Positions 26,062 through 33,251 of a stretch of DNA of 36,490 nucleotides are shown piece after piece. Each line of letters opens with the position of its first letter. Position 1 is the stretch's first letter. The position numbers and the translations under genes are program-made. Location of the stretch: the NCBI GenBank assembly GCA_022361215.1, contig JAKSBI010000846.1, forward strand, positions 1-36,490. The letters are read 5' to 3'. Origin of the DNA: Hyphomicrobiales bacterium (lineage in GTDB: Bacteria; Pseudomonadota; Alphaproteobacteria; Rhizobiales; Methyloligellaceae). The notes below the pieces were generated by a model. That model saw only the letters and a list, made by a program, of their open reading frames with translations. It was not told where the DNA came from and did no database searches.

Positions 26062-26935
26062 GGCCCTGCTCCCAGAGGGCCTGCATCCGCGCATCGAAAT
26101 CGGCGCGGGACAGGGGCTCTCGCCAACGGGCGCTTTCCGGCTTTATCGGCGCCGACCATCGGGCGGTCTCTCGCCCGAAGACGTCCAGGGAAAGCTGCCC
26201 GTCGCCGGCAAGCTCCAATGCCGCCCATGTCTCGGAGGGCTGGGCCGCCGTCGAAAGGAAGGTATCGGTCAGCGCCGCCAGTGTCCGATAGTGAACGCCG
26301 TCGATCGTGCTGCCGGCGTTCCAGTGCACATGCCCGGTCAGCACCAGCACGACCTTCCCGCTCCGCTCGATCTCCCGCCGCGCCTCGGCCGCATTGGCGT
26401 AGCTCGCCAGTTCGGGGCAGTTCTGAAAGTAGTAGTTGCCGACCATGGAATGCTCGTCGATCGGCACGTGCAGGAAGAGGACGGCAGGATAGCTCGCGGC
26501 CTCGAGCGCGGCGCGGAGCCAGGCGAGATCGGGGGCGCTGAGACGCAGCCCCTCCTGCAGCGACAGGGTGCAGCCCGGCCGCCAGAAGATCAGGGTCCAG
26601 CCCTTCACCCGGCGCACTTCCGATTGGGCCGAGCACCCGAGCGCGGCGGCGACCTCATCGGCGTCCAGGAACTTCAGCTCGTTGTTGCCGAAGAGCGGCA
26701 CCGCCGGCGCATCCAGGCGGCTGAGCGACGTCCCCACTTCGCCGAGCCAATGACGGTCGTGCTCCGGGTCCGTTGCGTTCACGTTGTCGCCAAGCGTGAC
26801 GAACAGGTCCAGAGCCCTGTCGTTGGCCTGACGCACCACGTTGTCGAGCAGCGCGATCGCCTCCCCGCTCTTGATGTTCGAACGCTGGTTTCCGGCATGG
26901 ATGTCCGTCACCAGGCCAACTCTGAGTGTCTCCAT
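26054..26935 (-). CDS. Calcineurin-like metallophosphoesterase at the head of the ABC operon
   Basis: A 293-residue soluble metallophosphoesterase. Motifs in order: LVTDIHAGNQ (D11, H13), LGDNVN (D50), FGNNELK (N84), FLHVPID and TGHVHWN. The typical GNH[DE] reads GNNE, so the His beside the metal-binding Asn is replaced, as in the other phosphoesterase of this window. Absence of a signal peptide points to the cytoplasm, acting after uptake. AGGGAG precedes the ATG. It is the first gene of a five-gene operon (phosphoesterase, ATPase, two permeases, hydrolase) with overlaps throughout. In Ugp-type systems a phosphodiesterase cleaves the imported diester, and this enzyme could play that part. 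Substrate unknown. Confidence 0.85.
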   Translation of the reverse strand: METLRVGLVTDIHAGNQRSNIKSGEAIALLDNVVRQANDRALDLFVTLGDNVNATDPEHDRHWLGEVGTSLSRLDAPAVPLFGNNELKFLDADEVAAALGCSAQSEVRRVKGWTLIFWRPGCTLSLQEGLRLSAPDLAWLRAALEAASYPAVLFLHVPIDEHSMVGNYYFQNCPELASYANAAEARREIERSGKVVLVLTGHVHWNAGSTIDGVHYRTLAALTDTFLSTAAQPSETWAALELAGDGQLSLDVFGRETARWSAPIKPESARWREPLSRADFDARMQALWEQGHA

Positions 26936-26991
26936 GGCAGGCTCCCTCTGCGCAGTGTTCCGACTGACTTGGCTGCCGGTGCAGCGAACGC

Positions 26992-27198
26992 TTACCGCCC
27001 CGGGACCGCGAAAAAGCGCGATTCCAGAACGTCGTCTGCTCGGCTTAGGCCGACCGGATGCAAGGCGCTTGCATCGCGGACCGTCTGTGGTGTGACGCCG
27101 ACCCTGCTCGGCCGGTCTTTGGCAGGTCTTTGTTTCGATGGCGCGCAGAGCGCGGTCGTCGCGGCCGGTGCCGCCGATCTCACCGCGAAAATGCGCAT
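26992..27198 (-). CDS. Possible small protein, 68 residues
   Basis: A 68-codon frame starting MRIFAVRSAAPAATTALCA with an excellent ribosome site (GAGGAGAC) just before its ATG. It ends 56 bases before the phosphoesterase/ABC operon. No family is recognised. The N terminus could be a short signal-like segment; the rest is hydrophilic. It may be a leader gene or the remnant of a binding-protein gene, which the operon lacks. The strong ribosome site is the main reason to list it. Confidence 0.3.
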   Translation of the reverse strand: MRIFAVRSAAPAATTALCAPSKQRPAKDRPSRVGVTPQTVRDASALHPVGLSRADDVLESRFFAVPGR

Positions 27199-27401
27199 TC
27201 CCGTCTCCTCAACACGTGTGCTTGGCTCCCCGGTTGGGCGCGCCTCGACAGCCGCTGCGGCGCAGCGACGGCCGGGCCCTTGCAGCGCCATCGGCCATGC
27301 CTAAAAAAATATTGTTTCATATATGCGACAGTGCACGAGAATTTAGTTTCATGCCCACAGCTTGCCCGAGCCGGCCGGTCCGGCTCGGGCAACCCGGCCT
27401 T
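27199..27401. other. Spacer with AT-rich stretch between MFS gene and ABC operon
   Basis: Positions about 27299-27352 are AT-rich (CTAAAAAAATATTGTTTC, then GAGAATTTAGTTTCATG). Two GTTTCA half-sites, at 27314 and 27346, are 32 bases apart. That is the same spacing as the two palindromes upstream of phosphoesterase 1. The hairpin closing the MFS gene is at the right end. Confidence 0.35.
27362..27392 (-). terminator. Terminator-like hairpin after the MFS gene
   Basis: TTGCCCGAGCCGG (27362-27374) pairs perfectly with CCGGCTCGGGCAA (27380-27392), a 13-bp stem with a 5-base loop. It begins 10 bases beyond the MFS stop codon in the reading direction. No T run follows, but stem strength suggests a transcript end. 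Confidence 0.6.
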
Positions 27402-28613
27402 TCAGCGGGGCTGCCAGCGCCAGGTGTGGAGCGCCGTCAGGCAGAGCGCGAAGCTGACCGTCGAGAGCCCGACAGCGACTTGGAGAGATGCTATCGGGCC
27501 TGACACCGCCATCATCTGGGCGAAGGCGAACGGGGCGGCGGCGCTCATGATGCTGAACGGGAGGGTCAGCCAGCCATGGCCCGCGCCATAGATCTGCGAG
27601 CCGAAAAGCGCGAGCGGAACGGAGGCGCGCGCGATGGCCATGAGGCCGTTGGACACGGCACAGACGATGGCGAACATCGCTGCGCCGACCGGGCCCTGCG
27701 CCACCAGCACGACCAGCAGGCCCGGGACCTGTAACGCGCAGGAGATCAGGAGCGTGACTGTCGCGGGATAGCGCCCCGACAGCAGAACCTCCACCAGCCG
27801 GGTCAGCATTTGGACGATGCCGGCCAAAGCCATGATCGTCACGGCGGCGCTGCGCTCGATCCCCAGGCTCTCGTAGAGGGCGATGAAGTTGAGCGCCAAG
27901 CCGTTGGCGATGAAGACGTGCAACGCAAACACCGCCGAAAGACACAAGGCCACCACCCGCTGCCGACGCCCCTGGAGAGCCGGCTCGACCGCGGCGTCGC
28001 GCCGGTGCCGGCTGCCGGCGCGCTTGGGAAGGACGGCCAGGAGGATCGGCAGCGAGACCGCCAGATGAAGGGCGGCATAGAGGAGGAAGGTGACGCGCCA
28101 GCCGAACGCCTCGTCCAGCAGATAGGTGGTCGGATAGAAGACGGTGATGGCAGAGCCGCTGAAGAGCGTGAGGCTCGAGACCGCTTGGCGGGACCGCGTG
28201 CCGGCGAGCTGCGACAGGGCCGGATAGCAGCCGTTGGAGAGGATCAGCGGCGCCGAGACGCCCAGCACGATCCAGGCGGCCCAAAATGCGAGCCGGTCGG
28301 CGGCGAGCGCCAGGATGGCGAGGCCGAGGCTCGTCATCACGGTGCCGGCCGCCATCGGCACCCGCCCGCCATAGCGGTCCACGAGATCTCCCAGCCACGG
28401 CCCCGCGAAGGCGTTGATCAGCAGCATGATGGTGATCCCGAGGAACACCGTCTCGGGCCGGATGCCGAAGGCCTGGCCGACGGGCGCCGCAACCACCGGC
28501 AGGGCAAAGAAAACCGTACCCCAGCCGATCAGCTGGGTGACGCCCAGGCCGCAGGTCGCGCGTATGAGGTGAACCCTTGGTGCGCCGGAGCCGGCGGCTG
28601 TATCGGCAACCAT
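27402..28613 (-). CDS. MFS transporter
   Basis: A 403-residue major facilitator with about twelve transmembrane segments. The loop 2-3 motif A-like stretch GPWLGDLVDRYGGRVPM (residues about 72-88) matches the G-x3-D-R-x-G-R pattern, and a basic central loop (PKRAGSRHRRDAAVE) divides the two halves. The ATG at 28613 was chosen; the longer frame begins with GTG at 28670 without a good ribosome site. It is divergent from the deacetylase genes and shares their AT-rich spacer. It may export or import a metabolite of the same pathway, but the substrate cannot be inferred. Confidence 0.87.
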   Translation of the reverse strand: MVADTAAGSGAPRVHLIRATCGLGVTQLIGWGTVFFALPVVAAPVGQAFGIRPETVFLGITIMLLINAFAGPWLGDLVDRYGGRVPMAAGTVMTSLGLAILALAADRLAFWAAWIVLGVSAPLILSNGCYPALSQLAGTRSRQAVSSLTLFSGSAITVFYPTTYLLDEAFGWRVTFLLYAALHLAVSLPILLAVLPKRAGSRHRRDAAVEPALQGRRQRVVALCLSAVFALHVFIANGLALNFIALYESLGIERSAAVTIMALAGIVQMLTRLVEVLLSGRYPATVTLLISCALQVPGLLVVLVAQGPVGAAMFAIVCAVSNGLMAIARASVPLALFGSQIYGAGHGWLTLPFSIMSAAAPFAFAQMMAVSGPIASLQVAVGLSTVSFALCLTALHTWRWQPR

Positions 28614-28976
28614 GCTCTCGTTTCCGAACCAGGCCGAAGCGAAACCCAGCGGCCTCTCACACCCAAGCACCGCGCAATATTCTCATGGTTTCAGAATATA
28701 TCTCACTATATATATCTGGATTTTATTGGCGCACACATGCTTCATTGAATTCTAAATTTCCATTATTTATTTGAAAAATAGGGCTCTAGCACAAAAAATC
28801 ACAAGCATCAGCGAGCAGAGAATTGGTTTGGCGTTGTGATGCTGCAGTCCTGGCCGGCAGTTGGCGGAAGGCGTCTACGAAGCGCTGTCTGGAGCGAATC
28901 AGCCGGAATCGTGTTCCATACAGGCTTCACAGAAGGGAAATACTGTGTTGGTTTTGGATTCGGCAGATCACCGATC
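28614..28976. promoter_or_regulatory. AT-rich divergent promoter region
   Basis: This 363-base region lies between the divergent MFS and deacetylase genes. About 28676-28805 is strikingly AT-rich (TATCTCACTATATATATC, ATTCTAAATTTCCATTATTT), so promoters in both directions are likely. The palindrome at 28904-28918 lies 58 bases before the deacetylase ATG. No gene is seen. Confidence 0.5.
28904..28918. promoter_or_regulatory. Putative RpiR-type operator, site 2
   Basis: CGGAAT-CGT-GTTCCA, followed by TACAG, just upstream of the deacetylase-deacetylase-rpiR gene series. It matches the perfect palindrome at 31711 (TGGAAT-AAC-ATTCCA, followed by TATAC) at ten of twelve arm positions. Autoregulation of the operon containing the regulator would be usual for RpiR proteins. 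Confidence 0.55.
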
Positions 28977-29879
28977 ATGAGACAGGATTTGCACCGCATC
29001 GATCACGTTCCGCCCGACAGGCGCCGCAAGCTGACGCTGCCCGGCGGGGCTCGGCTCGCCCTTTGCGTCTTTCCGAACCTGGAACACTACGAATTCATGC
29101 CGGCCCGGCTTGGACCGAGAGACCCCTGGCCCCGGACCCCTCATCCCGACGTCCTCGGCTACGGGGTCCGCGACTATGGCAATCGCGTCGGCGCCTGGCG
29201 CCTGTTTCGCGTCTTCGACCGGCTGGGGATGCGCTGCACGGCCTGCTTCAGCGCGGCCGCGTTCGAGCATTTCCCCGAGATCCTGGAGGCCTGCGAGCAA
29301 CGCCAATGGGACTATATGGGTCACGGGGTCTACAACACGCGCTACCACTGGAACCTGTCGGAGGACGAGGAGCGCATCCAGATCAAGGATTGCGTCGAGA
29401 CCTTTCGCCGCCTCACCGGCCGGCAGCTCTTGGGCTGGTTCTCACCCTCGGCGACCTACACCTCGCGCACGCCGGATCTCGTGGCCGAGGCGGGCATCCG
29501 CTATATCTGCGACTTCCACTTCGACGACGAGCCGGTCCCGGTGCGGGTTTCGGGAGGGCGCCGTCTCGTGTCCCTGCCCTATCAGATGGACCTGAACGAT
29601 TCGACGCTCTATCGGGCATCCGACGAAGGCGCCGAGTTCCTGCAAACCGCCCGCGACATGTTCGATACGCTCTATGCCGAGGGCGCCGAGAGCGGACGGA
29701 TCATGACGCTGGCCGTGCACCCTTTCATCATGGGCCGCCCGCATCGCGTGCGCTATCTCGAAGCCGCGCTGGATTACATCGTCTCCCATGATGGCGTCTG
29801 GGTCGCCACCGGCCGCGAGCTCGTCGACTGGTACGACGCGCAGCTTCGCGAGCCCGCCGGCGCCGCCCACGGCAACTGA
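28977..29879 (+). CDS. PuuE-like polysaccharide deacetylase family protein (copy 1)
   Basis: A 300-residue NodB-fold (carbohydrate esterase 4 superfamily) protein of the cytoplasmic PuuE-like branch, without signal peptide. Landmarks are CVFPNLEHYEF (about residues 30-40), YGVRDYGNRVGAWRLFRVFDRLG, MGHGVYNTRYHW with H116, GWFSPSATYTSRTPDLVAEAG and LAVHPFIMGRPHRVRYLEAAL. Members with this HPF(I/M)xGxPHR ending are widespread in rhizobia and relatives, and few have a proven substrate; PuuE itself is an allantoinase. The ATG at 28977 fits the family start, but its ribosome site is weak. A paralogue follows after 19 bases. Confidence 0.8.
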   Translation: MRQDLHRIDHVPPDRRRKLTLPGGARLALCVFPNLEHYEFMPARLGPRDPWPRTPHPDVLGYGVRDYGNRVGAWRLFRVFDRLGMRCTACFSAAAFEHFPEILEACEQRQWDYMGHGVYNTRYHWNLSEDEERIQIKDCVETFRRLTGRQLLGWFSPSATYTSRTPDLVAEAGIRYICDFHFDDEPVPVRVSGGRRLVSLPYQMDLNDSTLYRASDEGAEFLQTARDMFDTLYAEGAESGRIMTLAVHPFIMGRPHRVRYLEAALDYIVSHDGVWVATGRELVDWYDAQLREPAGAAHGN

Positions 29880-29898
29880 CAACCGGGATATCTGAAAG

Positions 29899-30816
29899 AT
29901 GGATGCAGACGTTCGGCGCGAACGGGGCATGGATCACAGTCTCTATGCCTATGAGACCGACGCGCAACGGCCCGCATGGGTCCTGCCGTCGCAGAAGAAG
30001 ATCGCCTTTTTCGCGCTTCTTTACATCGAGCACTGGGAGCTGGATCCGCCGCCCGGCGCCTATCGCGATCCGCGGTTCCGGGGGGCTTACGGCGATTTCG
30101 CGCCGGACTACTGGACCTGGAGCTACCGGCTCTACGGCAACCGGGTCGGTGTCCACCGTGTTCTGAGGCTTCTGGACCGCTTCGAGATCCCGACCACCGT
30201 GGCCTTCAATTCCATGGCGCTCGATCTCTATCCGGAGCTGGTCGACGCAGTTCGGGCGCGTCCCGGATGGGAGGCGGTCGCCCATGGCGTAGCGGCCACG
30301 CGGATGATCACCGCCAGGATGTCGGAGGACGAGGAGCGCGCGCATATTCTGAGGGCGCGGGACACCATGACCGCCGCCACCGGAGAGCCGCCGCGCGGCT
30401 GGGTCGGCCAGGACTATGGGGTGACGGAACGGACATCCCGGCTGCTGGCGGATGCGGGCTTCGGCTATACGCTGGACTGGCCGAACGACGAACGGCCCTA
30501 CACCCAGCTTTCCGACGGTCGTCTTCTGGCCATCCCGAGCCAGCCGGACTGGGACGATGTCCAGACGCTTTGGCTCCGACGGGTGCCGGTAACGCGCTAT
30601 CCGGATCTGGTGGCCGAGGCCGCCGATGAGCTCGCGGACGGACGGCCCGAAGGGCGCCTGCTGGGCCTCGGCCTGCACCCCTGGATGATCGGCGCGCCCC
30701 ATCGCATCGTTTATCTTAGACGCGCCCTTGCGCGCCTGCGCGAACGGGACGATGTCTGGTTTGCGACCGCCGGGGCTATCGCCGATCAGTTTCGCAGTCA
30801 GATGTCAGAGACTTAG
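29899..30816 (+). CDS. PuuE-like polysaccharide deacetylase family protein (copy 2)
   Basis: A 305-residue paralogue of the preceding protein. It shares the layout LLYIEHWEL, YGNRVGVHRVLRLLDRF, VAHGVAATRM (H129), GWVGQDYGVTERTSRLLADAG and LGLHPWMIGAPHRIVYLRRAL. Sequence identity to copy 1 is modest, so this is an old duplication or a two-enzyme set rather than a recent copy. Both lack an obvious second His of the CE4 H-x3-H metal motif. It starts 19 bases after copy 1 and is followed 12 bases later by the RpiR regulator gene, so all three are probably one transcript. Hydrolysis of a C-N bond (amide, cyclic ureide) is the expected chemistry. Confidence 0.8.
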   Translation: MDADVRRERGMDHSLYAYETDAQRPAWVLPSQKKIAFFALLYIEHWELDPPPGAYRDPRFRGAYGDFAPDYWTWSYRLYGNRVGVHRVLRLLDRFEIPTTVAFNSMALDLYPELVDAVRARPGWEAVAHGVAATRMITARMSEDEERAHILRARDTMTAATGEPPRGWVGQDYGVTERTSRLLADAGFGYTLDWPNDERPYTQLSDGRLLAIPSQPDWDDVQTLWLRRVPVTRYPDLVAEAADELADGRPEGRLLGLGLHPWMIGAPHRIVYLRRALARLRERDDVWFATAGAIADQFRSQMSET

Positions 30817-30828
30817 GGAGGGCCGCCC

Positions 30829-31677
30829 GTGGCGGATGTTCCGATAAGCGAGACCAGTCCACACCGGCCGTTCCAGGCCTTGCCATTGGTGCGCGCGCAT
30901 CTGCCGACTCTGCCGCACGCGCTGCAGAGGATCGGCAAGTACGTTCTCGAGAACCCCGATCTCGTGGTCAGCCAGACCGCGCATCAGCTCGGCCTGGTGA
31001 CGAGCAGCGGGCCGGCCAGCATCGTGCGCTTCTGCCGCGCGATCGGGTTCACGGGGCTGCAGGAGTTCAGGCTGGCCCTGGCCGGCGATCTGGCCGCGCA
31101 ACGCTTCGCCATCTCGGAGGAGAACGACGATACGCCCGCCAGCAGGCGCATTACCGACGCACTGGCGGAGCGTGCCATCCGCGGCGTTCGGGAGACGCAG
31201 TCGATCATGGACCAGGGCGCGGTCGAACGGCTCGCCGACGCCCTGCTCGCCGCACGGCGCATCGACGTCTACGGCGCGGCCGTCTCCGGCCTGGTGGGGC
31301 AGCATCTGGCATTTCGCCTCCTGCGGGTCGGCTTGCCGGCCCATGCCATCGTCGACTCGACATACGCCGCCTATGTGGCGAACGGCCTCGGCCCCGACTG
31401 CGTGGCGATCGCGATCACGGAGTCCGGCATGACCGAGATCACGGTCGAGGCCTTGAGCCGGGCGAAGGCGGCAGGTGCCAAGACGGCGGTGGTGACCCAT
31501 CGCCAAGACGGCCCGATCGTGAAGCATGCCGACGAGGTGCTGCTGACCGCCGCCGTCGACTCGCCCGTCACAGGAACGAAGTCCGTCATCGCCTTTACGA
31601 ATCTGATCGCGATCGAAGTGCTCGCATCCGTGCTGACACTCAAGCTCGGGCTCCCCGACGACGCTGCCACCGACTGA
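30829..31677 (+). CDS. RpiR/MurR-family transcriptional regulator
   Basis: A 282-residue regulator with an N-terminal HTH_6 domain (LPHALQRIGKYVLENPDLVV, then SQTAHQLGLVTSSGPASIVRFCRAIGFTGLQEF) and a C-terminal SIS sugar-phosphate-binding domain (about residues 130-260; IDVYGAAVSGLVGQHLAFRLLRVG). SIS ligands are usually phosphosugars, which fits a pathway with sugar-type ABC importers. It starts with GTG at 30829 behind AGGGAGG. Its recognition site is probably the YGGAAY-N3-RTTCCA palindrome, present upstream of its own operon and of the two binding-protein genes. Confidence 0.88.
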   Translation: MADVPISETSPHRPFQALPLVRAHLPTLPHALQRIGKYVLENPDLVVSQTAHQLGLVTSSGPASIVRFCRAIGFTGLQEFRLALAGDLAAQRFAISEENDDTPASRRITDALAERAIRGVRETQSIMDQGAVERLADALLAARRIDVYGAAVSGLVGQHLAFRLLRVGLPAHAIVDSTYAAYVANGLGPDCVAIAITESGMTEITVEALSRAKAAGAKTAVVTHRQDGPIVKHADEVLLTAAVDSPVTGTKSVIAFTNLIAIEVLASVLTLKLGLPDDAATD

Positions 31678-31710
31678 CGTCCGCACCGACGGCGGTCCAG
31701 TCCGCAGGCA

Positions 31711-31725
31711 TGGAATAACATTCCA
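31711..31725. promoter_or_regulatory. Putative RpiR-type operator, site 3
   Basis: TGGAAT-AAC-ATTCCA, a perfect 6-3-6 palindrome, lies 33 bases after the regulator stop and about 190 bases before the ATG of binding protein 2. This is the cleanest copy of the motif and the best template for a search of the genome. Confidence 0.6.
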
Positions 31726-31915
31726 TATACCTGTCTCATTTCTGCAATGTCGTTCTGATAGCCGTCGCCCGGTCGCGAGCCCCTCGACCTTGCCGGCGGT
31801 CTCGCCGGAACCCAGGGCAATGTCCTGCACCGCTCCGGCGAGGTCGGCAGCCGAAATGCGGGGCATCGTGCGACGTGAACCGCGATGCAAATGGATGAAG
31901 ATGAAGGGGAGCACC

Positions 31916-33184
31916 ATGCGGGCACCAACGATCTGCTGTCTGGCTTTCGGAGCGGGCCTGTTCGCCGGCGGCGCGCAGGCCGGCACGACGCTGGACGTCG
32001 TCTACGCCTTTCCCAACAACTACAAGAAAGTTCAGGAAGAGATCGCCTCGAGATTCGAGACGGCCAATCCGGGCATCAAGATCAAATACAGGAGCCCGGC
32101 AACCAACTATGACACGGCGCTCGCGCAGGTCCTGCGCGAGTCGATCATCGGTGAAACGCCCGACGTGTTCTTCACCGGCGGCAACTACATGCGGGTGCTG
32201 GCCGACCAGAAGCTGGCGGTGCCGCTCGACACCTTCGTCGAGAGCCCCGGACAGTGGCAGGAGATGGGCTATCTGGACTCCATGCTGTCGCTCGGCCGGC
32301 TGAACGGCAAGATCTACGGACTGCCGTTCGCGACATCCATCCCGGTGCTCTACGTCAATCTGGACATCGTCAAGAAGGCCGGCGGCTCGGTCGAGAAACT
32401 GCCGCAGGACTGGGGCGAGCTGGCGCGCTTCGGACAGCAGATGAGCAAGCAGGGCGAGGACGTCATCGGCTTCTATCACGACTACGCCGGGGCCGGGAAT
32501 TTCAACTTCCAGGTCCTGCTGAACAGCAATGGCGGCGTCATGGGGTCTGAGGACGGCTGCACCGTCGCCTTCAACGGCCCCGAGGGCATGCGCGCCCTGC
32601 AGACCCTGGAGATGTTCGTCGAACGCGGCATGCCGAAATACTCCCAGAACCAGATCCGCCAGGCTTTCGCCGCGGGCAATGTCGGCATCTGGATGAGCTC
32701 GACGTCGAAGATCGCCCAGATGGAGAAGGCCTCGGCCGGGACGTTCGGGTTCAGGGTCCTGCCCTACCCCCTGCCGACGAAGCAGGGGCGGCTTCCCGCC
32801 GGCGGCGCCATTGCCGTGATGACGACCAAGGACGCGAAGAAGCAGGCCGCAGCCTGGAAGTTCATCGCCTTCGCCACCGGCCCCATCGGGCAGACGCTGG
32901 TGGCGGAATACACAGGCTATATGCCGAACAACAAGAAGGCGGTCGACGACCCGAAGCTGCTTGGCCGCTTCTACGAGAAGAACCCGAACAAGCTCGTCGG
33001 CGTACAGCAGATGCCGGTCCTGACCGGATGGTACAACTGGGCCGGCAAGAACAGCGTCAAGATCGTGGACGTCATCCAGAAGCACGTCGACAGCGTCGCT
33101 TTCGGCAAGCGGAAGGCGAAGGACGTCATGCCGGAGATGGCGGAAGACGTGCAAAAGCTGCTCGCGAAGGCGTGCAGCAGCTAA
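31916..33184 (+). CDS. ABC transporter sugar-type substrate-binding protein (copy 2)
   Basis: A 422-residue family 1 extracellular solute-binding protein with a Sec signal (MRAPTICCLAFGAGLFAG, cleavage near AQA-GT). It reads PDVFFTGGNYMRVL, PFATSIPVLYVNLDIVKKAG, AFATGPIGQTLVAEYTG and PVLTGWYNWAGKNSVKI, aligning along its length with copy 1 at 16223-17491. The two have equal length, but their signals differ (Sec here, Tat-like there). AAGGGGAG precedes the ATG. It stands alone between the regulator gene and a convergent operon, with no permeases beside it; it probably serves the ABC operon at 23.1-26.9 kb. Confidence 0.92.
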   Translation: MRAPTICCLAFGAGLFAGGAQAGTTLDVVYAFPNNYKKVQEEIASRFETANPGIKIKYRSPATNYDTALAQVLRESIIGETPDVFFTGGNYMRVLADQKLAVPLDTFVESPGQWQEMGYLDSMLSLGRLNGKIYGLPFATSIPVLYVNLDIVKKAGGSVEKLPQDWGELARFGQQMSKQGEDVIGFYHDYAGAGNFNFQVLLNSNGGVMGSEDGCTVAFNGPEGMRALQTLEMFVERGMPKYSQNQIRQAFAAGNVGIWMSSTSKIAQMEKASAGTFGFRVLPYPLPTKQGRLPAGGAIAVMTTKDAKKQAAAWKFIAFATGPIGQTLVAEYTGYMPNNKKAVDDPKLLGRFYEKNPNKLVGVQQMPVLTGWYNWAGKNSVKIVDVIQKHVDSVAFGKRKAKDVMPEMAEDVQKLLAKACSS

Positions 33185-33203
33185 CCGATTGAAGATGGGT
33201 GGT

Positions 33204-33231
33204 GGGTCGCCGGCGCGGTCGTCGGCGACCC
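33204..33231. terminator. Bidirectional terminator-like hairpin
   Basis: GGGTCGCCG (33204-33212) pairs with CGGCGACCC (33223-33231), 19 bases after the stop of binding protein 2 and 20 bases before the stop of the convergent deacylase gene. It could serve both genes. Confidence 0.5.
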
Positions 33232-33251
33232 CTCCCTGGCCGCAAGCGGTC

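Noticed and set aside
28836-28976. Upstream extension of the first deacetylase, or a separate ORF in the divergent spacer
   Set aside because: The extra 47 residues show no family similarity, and the operator-like palindrome lies inside them.
31700-31866. Minus-strand frame beginning MPRISAADLAGAVQ, like the N terminus of an LDH2-type dehydrogenase
   Set aside because: There is no ribosome site, the resemblance is limited to a few residues, and the frame runs antisense through the RpiR gene.
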